From assembly GCA_021768625.1 (NCBI GenBank), contig JAETUM010000018.1, positions 1-48,899 on the forward strand: DNA of 48,899 nucleotides. Reading direction: 5' to 3'. The position numbers and the translations under genes are program-made. Every line of letters begins with the position of its first letter. Within the stretch, counting starts at the first letter, position 1. The stretch comes from Candidatus Stoquefichus sp. (GTDB taxonomy: Bacteria; Bacillota_I; Bacilli_A; Erysipelotrichales; Coprobacillaceae). Positions 9,081 through 17,194 of this stretch are shown here, piece by piece. The notes beneath the pieces are model-generated. The model saw only the letters and a list, made by a program, of their open reading frames with translations. It made no database searches and was not told the DNA's origin.

Positions 9081-10403
9081 ATGAAAGAATCAACAAGTAT
9101 TGATAATATTTATCATTTAGATGGAAAAGTTCCAGTTGGAAAAGCTATTCCATTTGGATTACAACATATATTAGCCATGTTTGTAGCAAACATTGCACCT
9201 ATTATTATTGTAGCAGGGGCTAGTGGTCTTGGTGCAAAACAAAATGCTATGTTAATACAAAGTGCTATGATCATGGCAGGAATTGGAACTTTAATACAAC
9301 TTTTTCCTTTATGGAAGATTGGTTCAGGGTTACCAATTGTTATGGGAATTAGTTTTACATTTGTATCTGTTTTTTGTTATTTAGGACCTACATATGGTTA
9401 TAATGCTATTGTTGGAGCTGTTTTAGTTGGTGGTATTATTGAAGGTGTATTAGGATTATTTGCAAAATATTGGATAAAGATTATTACACCAATTGTATCA
9501 GCAAGTGTTGTTACATCGATTGGATTTTCTCTTTTATCAGTAGGTGCTGCTTCATTTGGTGGTGGAAGTGGTAGTGCTAATTTTGGTTCTGTTACAAATT
9601 GGATTATAGGAACGATTACTTTGTTATGCTGTCTTATCTTTAATATATTTGCAAAAAAACATTGGAAACAGTTATCTGTTTTATTTGGTCTTGTCGTAGG
9701 ATATATTGTAGCATTTTTTATGGGAGTTGTTGATTTTTCAGGATTAAAAGATGCTTCTTTTATTGCTTTGCCTTCATTCATGCCTTTTAAACCAGAATTT
9801 AATATAAATGCTATTATAGCAGTTGTCCTTATTTTCCTGGTTTCTGCGACTGAAACAATAGGTGATACTTCAGCATTGGCTACTTCTGGTCTTAATCGTA
9901 ATGCGACTACAAAAGAAATTTCAGGATCTTTAGCATGTGATGGTTTTATTAGTACATTATCTTCTTTTCTAGGGTGTTTGCCCATTACATCATTTAGTCA
10001 AAATGTTGGACTTGTAGCTATGACAAAAGTTGTTAATCGTTTTACAATTGCTATTGGAGCAATTATTATGATTCTTGCTGGAGTTTTCCCAGTTTTTGGA
10101 TTGTTGTTAGCGACTTTGCCAGATGCAGTATTAGGTGGATGTACAATTATGATGTTTGGTACAATTGTTATTAGTGGATTGCAAATGATAAGTAAATGCG
10201 GATTTTCTCAAAGAAATATTACTATAGCAGCATTATCATTAAGTACAGGAATTGGTTTTACTCAAGTGCCAGAAATATTTGCAATTTTTCCACAATTAGT
10301 TCAAAATATCTTTGCAGAGAATTGTGTTGCAGTAGTATTTGTTGTGGCGATTATTCTTAATTTAGTGTTACCTCAAAATATGGAATCTGCACCAAATGAA
10401 TGA
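9081..10403 (+). CDS. pbuX: Xanthine/uracil permease, NCS2 (NAT) family
   Basis: This proton-coupled nucleobase transporter has 440 residues and about twelve to fourteen hydrophobic helices. Family landmarks include the early FGLQHILAMF block, the TM8 motif ATETIGDTSALA, and SFLGCLPITSFSQNVGLVAMTKV with the conserved Q-N-x-G. The neighbouring xpt remnant argues for xanthine as substrate, though uracil cannot be excluded from sequence alone. The reading frame is intact with no sign of decay, in contrast to xpt 20 bases upstream. It probably shares that gene's transcript. Confidence 0.9.
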   Translation: MKESTSIDNIYHLDGKVPVGKAIPFGLQHILAMFVANIAPIIIVAGASGLGAKQNAMLIQSAMIMAGIGTLIQLFPLWKIGSGLPIVMGISFTFVSVFCYLGPTYGYNAIVGAVLVGGIIEGVLGLFAKYWIKIITPIVSASVVTSIGFSLLSVGAASFGGGSGSANFGSVTNWIIGTITLLCCLIFNIFAKKHWKQLSVLFGLVVGYIVAFFMGVVDFSGLKDASFIALPSFMPFKPEFNINAIIAVVLIFLVSATETIGDTSALATSGLNRNATTKEISGSLACDGFISTLSSFLGCLPITSFSQNVGLVAMTKVVNRFTIAIGAIIMILAGVFPVFGLLLATLPDAVLGGCTIMMFGTIVISGLQMISKCGFSQRNITIAALSLSTGIGFTQVPEIFAIFPQLVQNIFAENCVAVVFVVAIILNLVLPQNMESAPNE

Positions 10404-10435
10404 GATGATTAAGAAAAATAAATAATTATATTTAT

Positions 10436-10516
10436 ACCTTGTAAAATAGATAAGTGAAAGACGTTAACTACAAATATCTAGTATTACTATTTCTATTTGA
10501 CAAGGTCTTTTATTTT
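10436..10516 (+). terminator. Long-range inverted repeat, probable terminator of pbuX
   Basis: The arms at 10436-10450 (ACCTTGTAAAATAGA) and 10492-10506 (TCTATTTGACAAGGT) pair with one mismatch. A CTTTTATTTTA run follows. The 41-base interior can form a short TAGAT/ATCTA helix (10447-10451 with 10475-10479) as an alternative. The 215 bases between pbuX and the surface protein gene hold this element and a promoter, and no gene is visible. Confidence 0.5.
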
Positions 10517-10563
10517 AATGATTATATTTCATCTTTTGTTAAAAGATAAAATATCGCAAAAAA

Positions 10564-10592
10564 TTGACGGTAAATTGTTGAAAGTGTATAAT
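10564..10592 (+). promoter_or_regulatory. Strong sigma-A promoter of the surface protein gene
   Basis: TTGACG (10564-10569), a 17-base spacer and TATAAT (10587-10592) are near consensus. Transcription would start near 10599, just before AGAGGG (about 10604-10609) and the ATG at 10619. The gene therefore forms its own transcription unit. Confidence 0.8.
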
Positions 10593-10618
10593 GATATATA
10601 TGAAAGAGGGCGAATAAT

Positions 10619-13600
10619 ATGAAAAAGTTCAATTATAAAAATTTTTTATTTATATCGTTATCTTTTCTTCTTGTTTTTTCAATAATATTTGGAAGTGGTT
10701 TTGTTTCAGCTAATGAAGATATTCTTGAAAATTCTATAGTAGATTCTGAGCAAGCAGAATTAGAAGATACGGAAAATGAAGAAAAGAAAGATGAAAAAGT
10801 ACAAACAAAAGATAGTTTATCATTCTCTAAACAACAGAAGGTAAATAATTTGAGTGATGGAAAATCATCAAGCAATTCTACTAATGGTATAGAACCATTA
10901 GCAGATGAACCAGATGTAGATTGGAGTACAACAGAAACTACGGCTGGAGATTTTGTAATTATAGGAGGACAACCAAATGTAGACTATTCATTTGCGAGTA
11001 ATATACTTACGATTTTAACAAATCGTACATTAACGTTAAAAACAACAAAAACAACTGCACAAAGAATAGTTGTGCCAGTTAATGTAGAGGCAAATCTTAT
11101 TTTTGATGGAGTAAATATTACAACTTCAAGCAATAGTCCTTTTACATTGACTCCTGCAGTTGGAGGAGGAGCAAAAGCTCACATTATTCTAGCTGATGGA
11201 AGTAGTAATACTTTAAAAGGAGTTGCGAATTATCCAGCATTACGTTGTGGAAGAACAACAACATTAGTCATTGATGATGGAGTCGTTAATAAAGATAGTA
11301 ATGGTAATGCAATTGTTCCTGAATTGGGAAGAGTTCCTTATGATGTCACTTTAATGAATGGAACTCAATTAAAAAAAGGAGATCGTTTAACATTATTAGA
11401 TAGTAAAAACCCTGGGACATTAACAACTACAGGTAGTACATTTGCAGCTGCAATTGGTGGTGGAGCTGGTGAAGATGCAGGTAATATCACAATTAATGGT
11501 GGAATCATTAGTGCTACAGGTATTACAGGAAATAGTTTAAATAATGGTGGTGCAGGTATTGGTGGTGGAAGTAAAGGTTCTGGAGGAGATATTACTATCA
11601 ATGGAGGAACTATTACAGCACATGGTTCATATCATGCCGCAGGGGTTGGTGGTGGATACCATACAAGTTCTACACCTAGTTGTGCAGCATTGTCACCAGC
11701 TGTTGTTCCATCAGGGACATATGGAGCTAAAAGTGGAAATATTACAATTAATGGTGGATTAACTTATTCTTATGGTGGGTCACATGGTAATGCTTTTGGA
11801 GATGGATGTACTGGTTATAATACAAATGATAATTTTAAAGTAATTATGACAGGTGGTACAGTTTTACCTTCATCACCGGGAGGTTCTTATAGAGATTTAG
11901 GTGGTTCTCGAGCTAATGTATATATCTTAGGTGGATCACTTAAAGCAACCACATTTTCTAGTATGGGTGGTGCCATAGCGTATGGAGATATGGAACAGAA
12001 GACTCAAGTTTTTATGACTCAAATTAATTTGAGTGGTTATAATTTACCAACAATGCTAGTTGACGATATGAAAATTGCAGTTAATGGAGTGACTTCTGAT
12101 TACGGACTACCATCATATACAGATGAAACTGGATCATTATATTTCTGGTTACCAAGCAGTACAGATGGTACATCAACAGAAGTACGTGTTGATGTAGATG
12201 TATTGAATCAAGAAGGAAAAGTGGAACCTATGGATTCTTTCTTCGTTACTGATGCAACACAAGGATCGTTATTAAAACAGTATATCAATTTTGAAATAGA
12301 TACAAAAGACTTACAAGATAATGAACGCCTTATTAAAAAATATGATGGAAAAGAATTCTCATCAGAGGATCAATTAAATTTCTTAAGGGCTATTTTAGGA
12401 GAAAACGCAGGGATACCTGTCACACATCCAAGCAATGGGAAATTAACTGATGCTTCAAAAATGACTATTCAATCACAATTGTTAGATGAGAATCTAGAAC
12501 CAGTTGAAGATGCAGAAATTGTATCAGGAACAAGTGCAGGAGTTGGAAAATATCAGTTAATCATTACATCAAGTGAATATGCTAATATAGCAGGATTCAA
12601 AGAAAGTTTCTGGGGACATAGATGTTATTATAAATATGCAGAAATCATTCCAGCAGATAGTAAGGTAACAATAACAGCAACTAGAGAGGGAGACAGCACA
12701 AATGCAGATCAGATGGTCACAATGGTAGCGGATGTTGCTCCAGGAAATGGAGAAGCAACAACATGTGCAGCACCATCAGGGAAGGTACAATTCTATATTA
12801 ATGGAAAGAAATATGGAGAACCAGTAGTGTTAGTACCAAATGAAGATGCAAGTGGAGATGGATATATACATAGTACAGCACAAATCCAATGGACACCAAC
12901 AGATAATGGAGGAATCTATAGTGTAGATGATATCCAAGAAGTCACAGTAGAATATTTAGCTGGCGATGATACAAATTATACAACGAGTGAAGCAACACCA
13001 GTCAAATTTAAGGTGACACCAGTAGATCAAGGTGATGAAGAAAAAGGGAAGACACCAATCGAAGTAACAGTTGATGACAAACAAACTGTTGATGGTGAAA
13101 GAATAGAGAAGGTTTATGGAGATGAAGATCTTAAAATCGAACTTACAAAGGGAGATACAGATATTAAACCAATCTATAAATCTTCAGATGAAAGTATAGC
13201 AACAGTAGATGAAGAAGGAAATATACATATTGTAGGGGTAGGAGAAGTTGTTATTACAGCAACAAGACCAGGAAATGGAGCATTTAATGAATCATCACAA
13301 ACAGTAATACTGGAAGTTGCAAAGAAAAAGATAGAAGTAGAGAGTCTAGATATACTTGATAAGATGTATGATGGAAACACAGAAGCAAAGATAGATTTAG
13401 ATAAATTAATTCTATCAGGAGTGAAGAAAGAAGATATTGAGAAGTTAAAAGAATCATTAGAAATTATATCAAAATTCCCAAGTGAGAAAGTAGGAAAATA
13501 TCCAAATGCAAGTGCAGAGATTAAGCTAAGTAAAGAATTCTATGAAAAGTACTACTTTGAAACAAAGACAGGAAAGAGCGATAAAGTTATAGTAGAAGAT

Positions 13601-14590
13601 GAAGCAAGCATTAAAATCAGAAAGATAGATGAAAGCGATCAAAATGGAAACAAGGTAACAGTAGAAGCCATTCCAAGACAAAAATACACTGGAAAAGAAA
13701 TCGAACCAGAGTTAGTAGTTAAAGATGGAGAAAAGGTACTCAAAGAAGGAGTAGACTATACAGTAGAGTATAGAGATAACATTGAAGCGGGAACTGCTAT
13801 AGCAATAGTCAAGGGAAAAGGAAATTATACATCAACAATAGAGACTGAGTTTATTATCTATAAAATTAATATTGATACAGACGGTGATGGAAAGCCAGAT
13901 ATCAATATCGATACAGATAATGATGGAGAACCAGATATTAATATTGATACAGATAATGATGGAAAACCAGATATCAATATAGATACAGATAAAGATGGAA
14001 AACCAGACATTAATATTGATACAAATGGTGATGGAAAGCCAGACATTAATATTGATACAAATAAAGATGGAAAACCAGATTTAAATATTGATACAAATAA
14101 AGATGGAAAACCAGACATCAATATAGATACAGATAATGATGGAAAACCAGATATCAATATAGATACAGATAACGATGGAAAACCAGACATTAATATTGAT
14201 ACAAATGGTGATGGAAAGCCAGACATTAATATTGATACAAATAAAAATGGAAAACCAGATATTAATATTGATACAGATAAAGATGGAAAACCAGATTTAA
14301 ATATTGATACAAATAAAGATGGAAAACCAGATTTAAATATCGATACAAATGGTGATGGAAAGCCAGATTTAAATATTGATACAAATAAAGATGGAAAGCC
14401 AGATATTAATATTGATACAAATGGTGATGGAAAACCAGATATTAATATTGATATTAATGGAGATTATATAGCTGATAAAAATTTAGTTAAAACATCAGAT
14501 GATACATCATTGATAGTGCCAATAATGATAGGAATTGTATCATTGGTAGGTATAGTATGTTTATTAATTATAAAAAAGAAAAAGGATTAG
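10619..14590 (+). CDS. Large secreted, membrane-anchored surface protein with beta-helix, Ig-like and calcium-loop repeats
   Basis: The 1,323-residue protein starts with a signal peptide (about residues 1-32, ending near GFVSA). A low-complexity Glu/Ser linker follows, then a Gly-rich region with recurring ITINGG and AGIGGG segments (about 150-450) that suggests a right-handed beta-helix. Ig-like domains follow: a BIG2-like segment (KSSDESIATVDEEGNIHIVG), a YDG-like segment (LDILDKMYDGNTEA) and a KYTGKEIEPELVV segment. Residues 1083-1286 are 17 tandem 12-residue repeats. The end has one membrane helix and a KKKKD tail. I see no LPxTG; NLVKTSDDTS just before the helix may be a degenerate sorting motif. 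Role is probably adhesion or glycan binding, which is inference. Confidence 0.85.
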   Translation: MKKFNYKNFLFISLSFLLVFSIIFGSGFVSANEDILENSIVDSEQAELEDTENEEKKDEKVQTKDSLSFSKQQKVNNLSDGKSSSNSTNGIEPLADEPDVDWSTTETTAGDFVIIGGQPNVDYSFASNILTILTNRTLTLKTTKTTAQRIVVPVNVEANLIFDGVNITTSSNSPFTLTPAVGGGAKAHIILADGSSNTLKGVANYPALRCGRTTTLVIDDGVVNKDSNGNAIVPELGRVPYDVTLMNGTQLKKGDRLTLLDSKNPGTLTTTGSTFAAAIGGGAGEDAGNITINGGIISATGITGNSLNNGGAGIGGGSKGSGGDITINGGTITAHGSYHAAGVGGGYHTSSTPSCAALSPAVVPSGTYGAKSGNITINGGLTYSYGGSHGNAFGDGCTGYNTNDNFKVIMTGGTVLPSSPGGSYRDLGGSRANVYILGGSLKATTFSSMGGAIAYGDMEQKTQVFMTQINLSGYNLPTMLVDDMKIAVNGVTSDYGLPSYTDETGSLYFWLPSSTDGTSTEVRVDVDVLNQEGKVEPMDSFFVTDATQGSLLKQYINFEIDTKDLQDNERLIKKYDGKEFSSEDQLNFLRAILGENAGIPVTHPSNGKLTDASKMTIQSQLLDENLEPVEDAEIVSGTSAGVGKYQLIITSSEYANIAGFKESFWGHRCYYKYAEIIPADSKVTITATREGDSTNADQMVTMVADVAPGNGEATTCAAPSGKVQFYINGKKYGEPVVLVPNEDASGDGYIHSTAQIQWTPTDNGGIYSVDDIQEVTVEYLAGDDTNYTTSEATPVKFKVTPVDQGDEEKGKTPIEVTVDDKQTVDGERIEKVYGDEDLKIELTKGDTDIKPIYKSSDESIATVDEEGNIHIVGVGEVVITATRPGNGAFNESSQTVILEVAKKKIEVESLDILDKMYDGNTEAKIDLDKLILSGVKKEDIEKLKESLEIISKFPSEKVGKYPNASAEIKLSKEFYEKYYFETKTGKSDKVIVEDEASIKIRKIDESDQNGNKVTVEAIPRQKYTGKEIEPELVVKDGEKVLKEGVDYTVEYRDNIEAGTAIAIVKGKGNYTSTIETEFIIYKINIDTDGDGKPDINIDTDNDGEPDINIDTDNDGKPDINIDTDKDGKPDINIDTNGDGKPDINIDTNKDGKPDLNIDTNKDGKPDINIDTDNDGKPDINIDTDNDGKPDINIDTNGDGKPDINIDTNKNGKPDINIDTDKDGKPDLNIDTNKDGKPDLNIDTNGDGKPDLNIDTNKDGKPDINIDTNGDGKPDINIDINGDYIADKNLVKTSDDTSLIVPIMIGIVSLVGIVCLLIIKKKKD
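13865..14476 (+). repeat. 17 tandem 36-bp repeats encoding calcium-loop-like 12-mers
   Basis: Each 36-bp unit encodes a variant of INIDTDNDGKPD. Seventeen units run head to tail without interruption, the last degenerate (INIDINGDYIAD). The D-x-D/N-x-D-G-x-x-D spacing matches calcium-binding loops of thrombospondin type 3 and EF-hand-like repeats. Several unit types recur (TDNDG, TNGDG, TNKDG, TDKDG), with larger blocks duplicated, suggesting growth by unequal exchange. Copy number is likely variable between strains. Confidence 0.95.
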
Positions 14591-14627
14591 TTATAGTGAG
14601 TTTTTGCAAATTATTCTAATAAATACA

Positions 14628-14656
14628 TTGTTTTTCTTATAAAAGTATGTTATATT
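14628..14656 (+). promoter_or_regulatory. Promoter of the rimP-nusA-infB operon
   Basis: TTGTTT (14628-14633), a 17-base spacer and TATATT (14651-14656) form a plausible sigma-A promoter. Transcription would start near 14663, so the leader contains the GNRA hairpin at 14681-14700 before rimP. Confidence 0.6.
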
Positions 14657-14680
14657 ATCATATGTAATAAGTGATTTACA

Positions 14681-14710
14681 CGAGAGGGGCAACCCTCTCG
14701 TTTATATTTG
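14681..14710 (+). terminator. Leader hairpin with GCAA tetraloop upstream of rimP
   Basis: CGAGAGGG (14681-14688) pairs perfectly with CCCTCTCG (14693-14700) around a GCAA loop, a GNRA tetraloop. A weak U-rich tract, TTTATATTTG, follows. It lies between the promoter and the rimP ribosome site. The strong stem with a poor U-tract is the type of terminator that depends on NusA in Bacillus, so it may attenuate the operon that encodes NusA. Confidence 0.6.
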
Positions 14711-14725
14711 TTAATGGAGGAGCAT

Positions 14726-15187
14726 ATGTTAGAAAAAATCACAAATTTAATCCAACCCATTTTAGAAACTCATGATGTTTATTTAGATGATATTGAATAT
14801 GTTCAAGAGAAAAAAGAATGGTATTTAAGAATATTTATTGAAATGAATCATGGGCATTTAGATATGGATACATGTGTTGCAGTAAGTGAAGCAATTAGTC
14901 AAAGATTAGATGAAGCTGATATTATTACACATGAATATTATTTAGAAGTTTCTTCACCAGGTGCAGAAAAACCATTAAAAACATTAGAAAAGGTGCAAGA
15001 ATCTGTTGGAGAATACGTTTATATACGTTTTAAAAATCCAACTCAAGGTATGGATGAAGTTCAAGGTACTATACTTAGTGTAGAGGGAGAAATGATTGAG
15101 CTTCAATATATGGTTAAAAATATCAAGAAGAGATGTACAATACAATATCAAGATATTGCATTGATTAGATTAGCTGTTCAGTTTTAA
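14726..15187 (+). CDS. rimP: Ribosome maturation factor RimP
   Basis: RimP assists maturation of the 30S subunit. The 153-residue protein has the expected two domains: an N-terminal alpha/beta domain with YLRIFIEMNHGHLDMDTC and the SQRLDE segment, the conserved YYLEVSSPGAEKPL block, and a C-terminal Sm-like beta domain. I chose the ATG at 14726, nine bases behind the start of GGAGG (14716-14720). The open frame continues upstream to a TTG at 14708, but that would place the ribosome site inside the gene. It heads the nusA operon, as in most bacteria. Confidence 0.93.
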   Translation: MLEKITNLIQPILETHDVYLDDIEYVQEKKEWYLRIFIEMNHGHLDMDTCVAVSEAISQRLDEADIITHEYYLEVSSPGAEKPLKTLEKVQESVGEYVYIRFKNPTQGMDEVQGTILSVEGEMIELQYMVKNIKKRCTIQYQDIALIRLAVQF

Positions 15188-15203
15188 GGAGGATAATGAA
15201 AAA

Positions 15204-16631
15204 ATGGCTAGTAAGAAATTTATTCAAGCTTTAGAATTATTAGAAGCTGAAAAGGGAATTCAAAAGGAAATTGTTTTGGATGCTTTGAAGGAGGCATTAG
15301 AGAAATCATATAAGAAAAATTATGCTGGTTCTGAATCTATTATTCGTGTGGAAATTAATGAAAAAACTGGTAAAATTCGATTATATGAAATTAAACATGT
15401 TGTTGATGATGTTAATGATGAAGATTATGAATTATCATTAGAAGAAGCACAAATGATTAATCCTAAATATCAAGTTGGAGATGAAGTTGTTACTGAAGTT
15501 GATCCAGAAGTATTTGGGCGTTTAGCTGCAATTCAAACAAAACAATTATTGAAACAGAAAATTAGAGAAGCTGAAAAAGAAACGCTTTATAATGAATATG
15601 TAGACAAAAAAGATGATATTATTACTGGAATTGTTGATAGAGTAGAAGAACGTTTTGCTATTATTAATATTGGGAGAACAGGTGCGTTGTTACCACTTAA
15701 TCAACAAATTCCTGGTGAAAAAATTTATGAGGGGCAACATCTTAAGGTTTATGTAAGTGATGTTGAAAGAAATACAAAAGGAACACATATTGGTGTTTCA
15801 AGAACAGAACCAGGATTAGTAAAAAGATTATTTGAAATGGAAGTTCCAGAAATTTTTGATGGAATTGTAGAAGTGAAATCTGTTTCTCGTGAAGCAGGTG
15901 ATAGAAGTAAAATTGCGGTTTATGCTTCTCAAGAAAACATTGATCCTATTGGAGCATGTGTAGGTCCTAAAGGAAGCCGTGTAAGAAATGTTGTTAATGA
16001 GTTAAATGGGGAAATGATTGACATTATTGAATGGAATGAAAATCCCGCTATATTTATTTCTCACGCTTTATCTCCATCAGAAGTTGTTTGTGTAGATGTT
16101 AATGAAGCTGAACATACAGCTCTTGTTATTGTACCTGACAATCAATTATCATTAGCTATTGGTAAAAGAGGACAAAATGCTCGTCTTGCTGTTAGATTAA
16201 CTGGTTGGAAAATTGATATTAAATCAGTAAGTGAAGCTAATGAAGAAGGTATTATTTATGGTCAAGATACTGACTTTGAAAAAGAATTTGAAGAAGAAAT
16301 GATCAAACAAGAAAATGATGAAAGTATTGTAGAAGAAGTTGTTGATGATTATGAAGAGTTGGATAATGATAATATTGATAATGAAATGATTGAAGATGAT
16401 GAAGAAGAACTTGAAGAATCAGAAATAGTTGAATCTGTTGTTGAAGAACCAGTTGATTTTGATGGAGTAGAAGATAGTGAAGAGGAATTAGAAGCTGATG
16501 ATTCAGATGAATATGATGATTATGATCAATATGATGAAGATGATTATGAATATGAAGAATATGATTATGATCCTAAGTATGATGAAGATATTGATTATGA
16601 TGAATATGATAAATATTATGATGAAAAATAG
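15204..16631 (+). CDS. nusA: Transcription termination/antitermination factor NusA with a long acidic tail
   Basis: NusA binds RNA polymerase and nascent RNA and controls pausing and termination. The N-terminal polymerase-binding domain is followed by an S1 domain (about residues 130-200, with [20 protein letters not shown]) and two KH domains. The KH motifs are [12 protein letters not shown] and [13 protein letters not shown]. From about residue 350 the protein continues as a tail of over 100 residues made almost only of Asp, Glu and Tyr. Bacillus NusA, at about 370 residues, lacks this. The 475-residue total is therefore unusually long for a Firmicute. Confidence 0.96.
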   Translation: MASKKFIQALELLEAEKGIQKEIVLDALKEALEKSYKKNYAGSESIIRVEINEKTGKIRLYEIKHVVDDVNDEDYELSLEEAQMINPKYQVGDEVVTEVDPEVFGRLAAIQTKQLLKQKIREAEKETLYNEYVDKKDDIITGIVDRVEERFAIINIGRTGALLPLNQQIPGEKIYEGQHLKVYVSDVERNTKGTHIGVSRTEPGLVKRLFEMEVPEIFDGIVEVKSVSREAGDRSKIAVYASQENIDPIGACVGPKGSRVRNVVNELNGEMIDIIEWNENPAIFISHALSPSEVVCVDVNEAEHTALVIVPDNQLSLAIGKRGQNARLAVRLTGWKIDIKSVSEANEEGIIYGQDTDFEKEFEEEMIKQENDESIVEEVVDDYEELDNDNIDNEMIEDDEEELEESEIVESVVEEPVDFDGVEDSEEELEADDSDEYDDYDQYDEDDYEYEEYDYDPKYDEDIDYDEYDKYYDEK

Positions 16632-16642
16632 AGGTGGTTTTA

Positions 16643-16897
16643 ATGAGAAAAATACCTTTAAGAAAGTGTGTGGCAACACAAGAACAATTGCCTAAAAAAG
16701 AATTAATTAGAGTTGTAAGAAATAAAGAGGGAGATGTCTTTGTAGATCCAACTGGAAAAATGAATGGTCGCGGAGCATATTTAAAGAGAAGTTTAGAAGC
16801 TATTGAAATAGCTCAAAAAAAGGGCGTTTTAAAGAAATCATTAAATGTTGATATTCCCGATTCTATTTTTGAGGAGTTAAAAACTTATGTTCAATAA
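16643..16897 (+). CDS. ylxR: YlxR (RnpM) family RNA-binding protein
   Basis: This 84-residue protein belongs to the YlxR family, small RNA-binding proteins reported in Bacillus to modulate RNase P. It carries the defining segments RKIPLRKCVATQEQLPKKEL and GRGAYLKR. The ATG at 16643 is used because GAGGTGG (16631-16637) is correctly spaced for it; a GTG at 16634 lies inside that site. It overlaps ylxQ by 11 bases. The order nusA-ylxR-ylxQ-infB is standard. Confidence 0.92.
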   Translation: MRKIPLRKCVATQEQLPKKELIRVVRNKEGDVFVDPTGKMNGRGAYLKRSLEAIEIAQKKGVLKKSLNVDIPDSIFEELKTYVQ

Positions 16898-17189
16898 AGA
16901 TATTTATTCTTTATTGGGGTTATGTGCAAGGGCTAGAAAACTGAGTACAGGAAGTATACTTATTAATGATATTCGTATAAAAAATGTTTATTTTGTTATT
17001 ATTGCTGAGAACGCAAGTGATAATGCGAAGAAAAAAATAAGTGATAAATGTCAATATTATCATATTGATTATGTAATTGGTGGAGATGTTGATAGTCTTT
17101 CACATGCTGTTGGAAAGGATAATCGTGTTGCATTAGGAATTACAGACAAAGGTTTTGCAAATAAAATCAAATCAAAGTTAGGAGGTTGA
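16887..17189 (+). CDS. ylxQ: L7Ae/L30e-type RNA-binding protein YlxQ
   Basis: A 100-residue kink-turn-binding-type protein of the L7Ae/L30e/S12e/Gadd45 family, found with nusA and infB throughout Firmicutes. The segments [14 protein letters not shown] and [15 protein letters not shown] are characteristic. Its exact role is unknown even in Bacillus. It overlaps ylxR and its stop overlaps the possible upstream starts of infB. Confidence 0.9.
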   Translation: MFNKDIYSLLGLCARARKLSTGSILINDIRIKNVYFVIIAENASDNAKKKISDKCQYYHIDYVIGGDVDSLSHAVGKDNRVALGITDKGFANKIKSKLGG

Positions 17190-17194
17190 TGTTT

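Noticed and set aside
9398-9985. A 195-codon minus-strand frame inside pbuX
   Set aside because: It lies fully within the permease on the opposite strand and gives a Pro/Thr/Lys-rich composition typical of antisense readings of hydrophobic codons.
13858-14226. A 122-codon frame on the minus strand within the repeat region
   Set aside because: It is the antisense reading of the 36-bp repeats; the period is a multiple of three, so an open antisense frame is expected. It has no ribosome site.
13865-14476. CRISPR-like direct repeats
   Set aside because: The repeats are contiguous, in frame, with no spacers, and encode a regular protein motif.
16498-16695. A Met/Ile-rich 65-codon plus-strand frame
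   Set aside because: It is a shifted reading of the GAT/TAT-rich codons in the acidic NusA tail and has no start signal.
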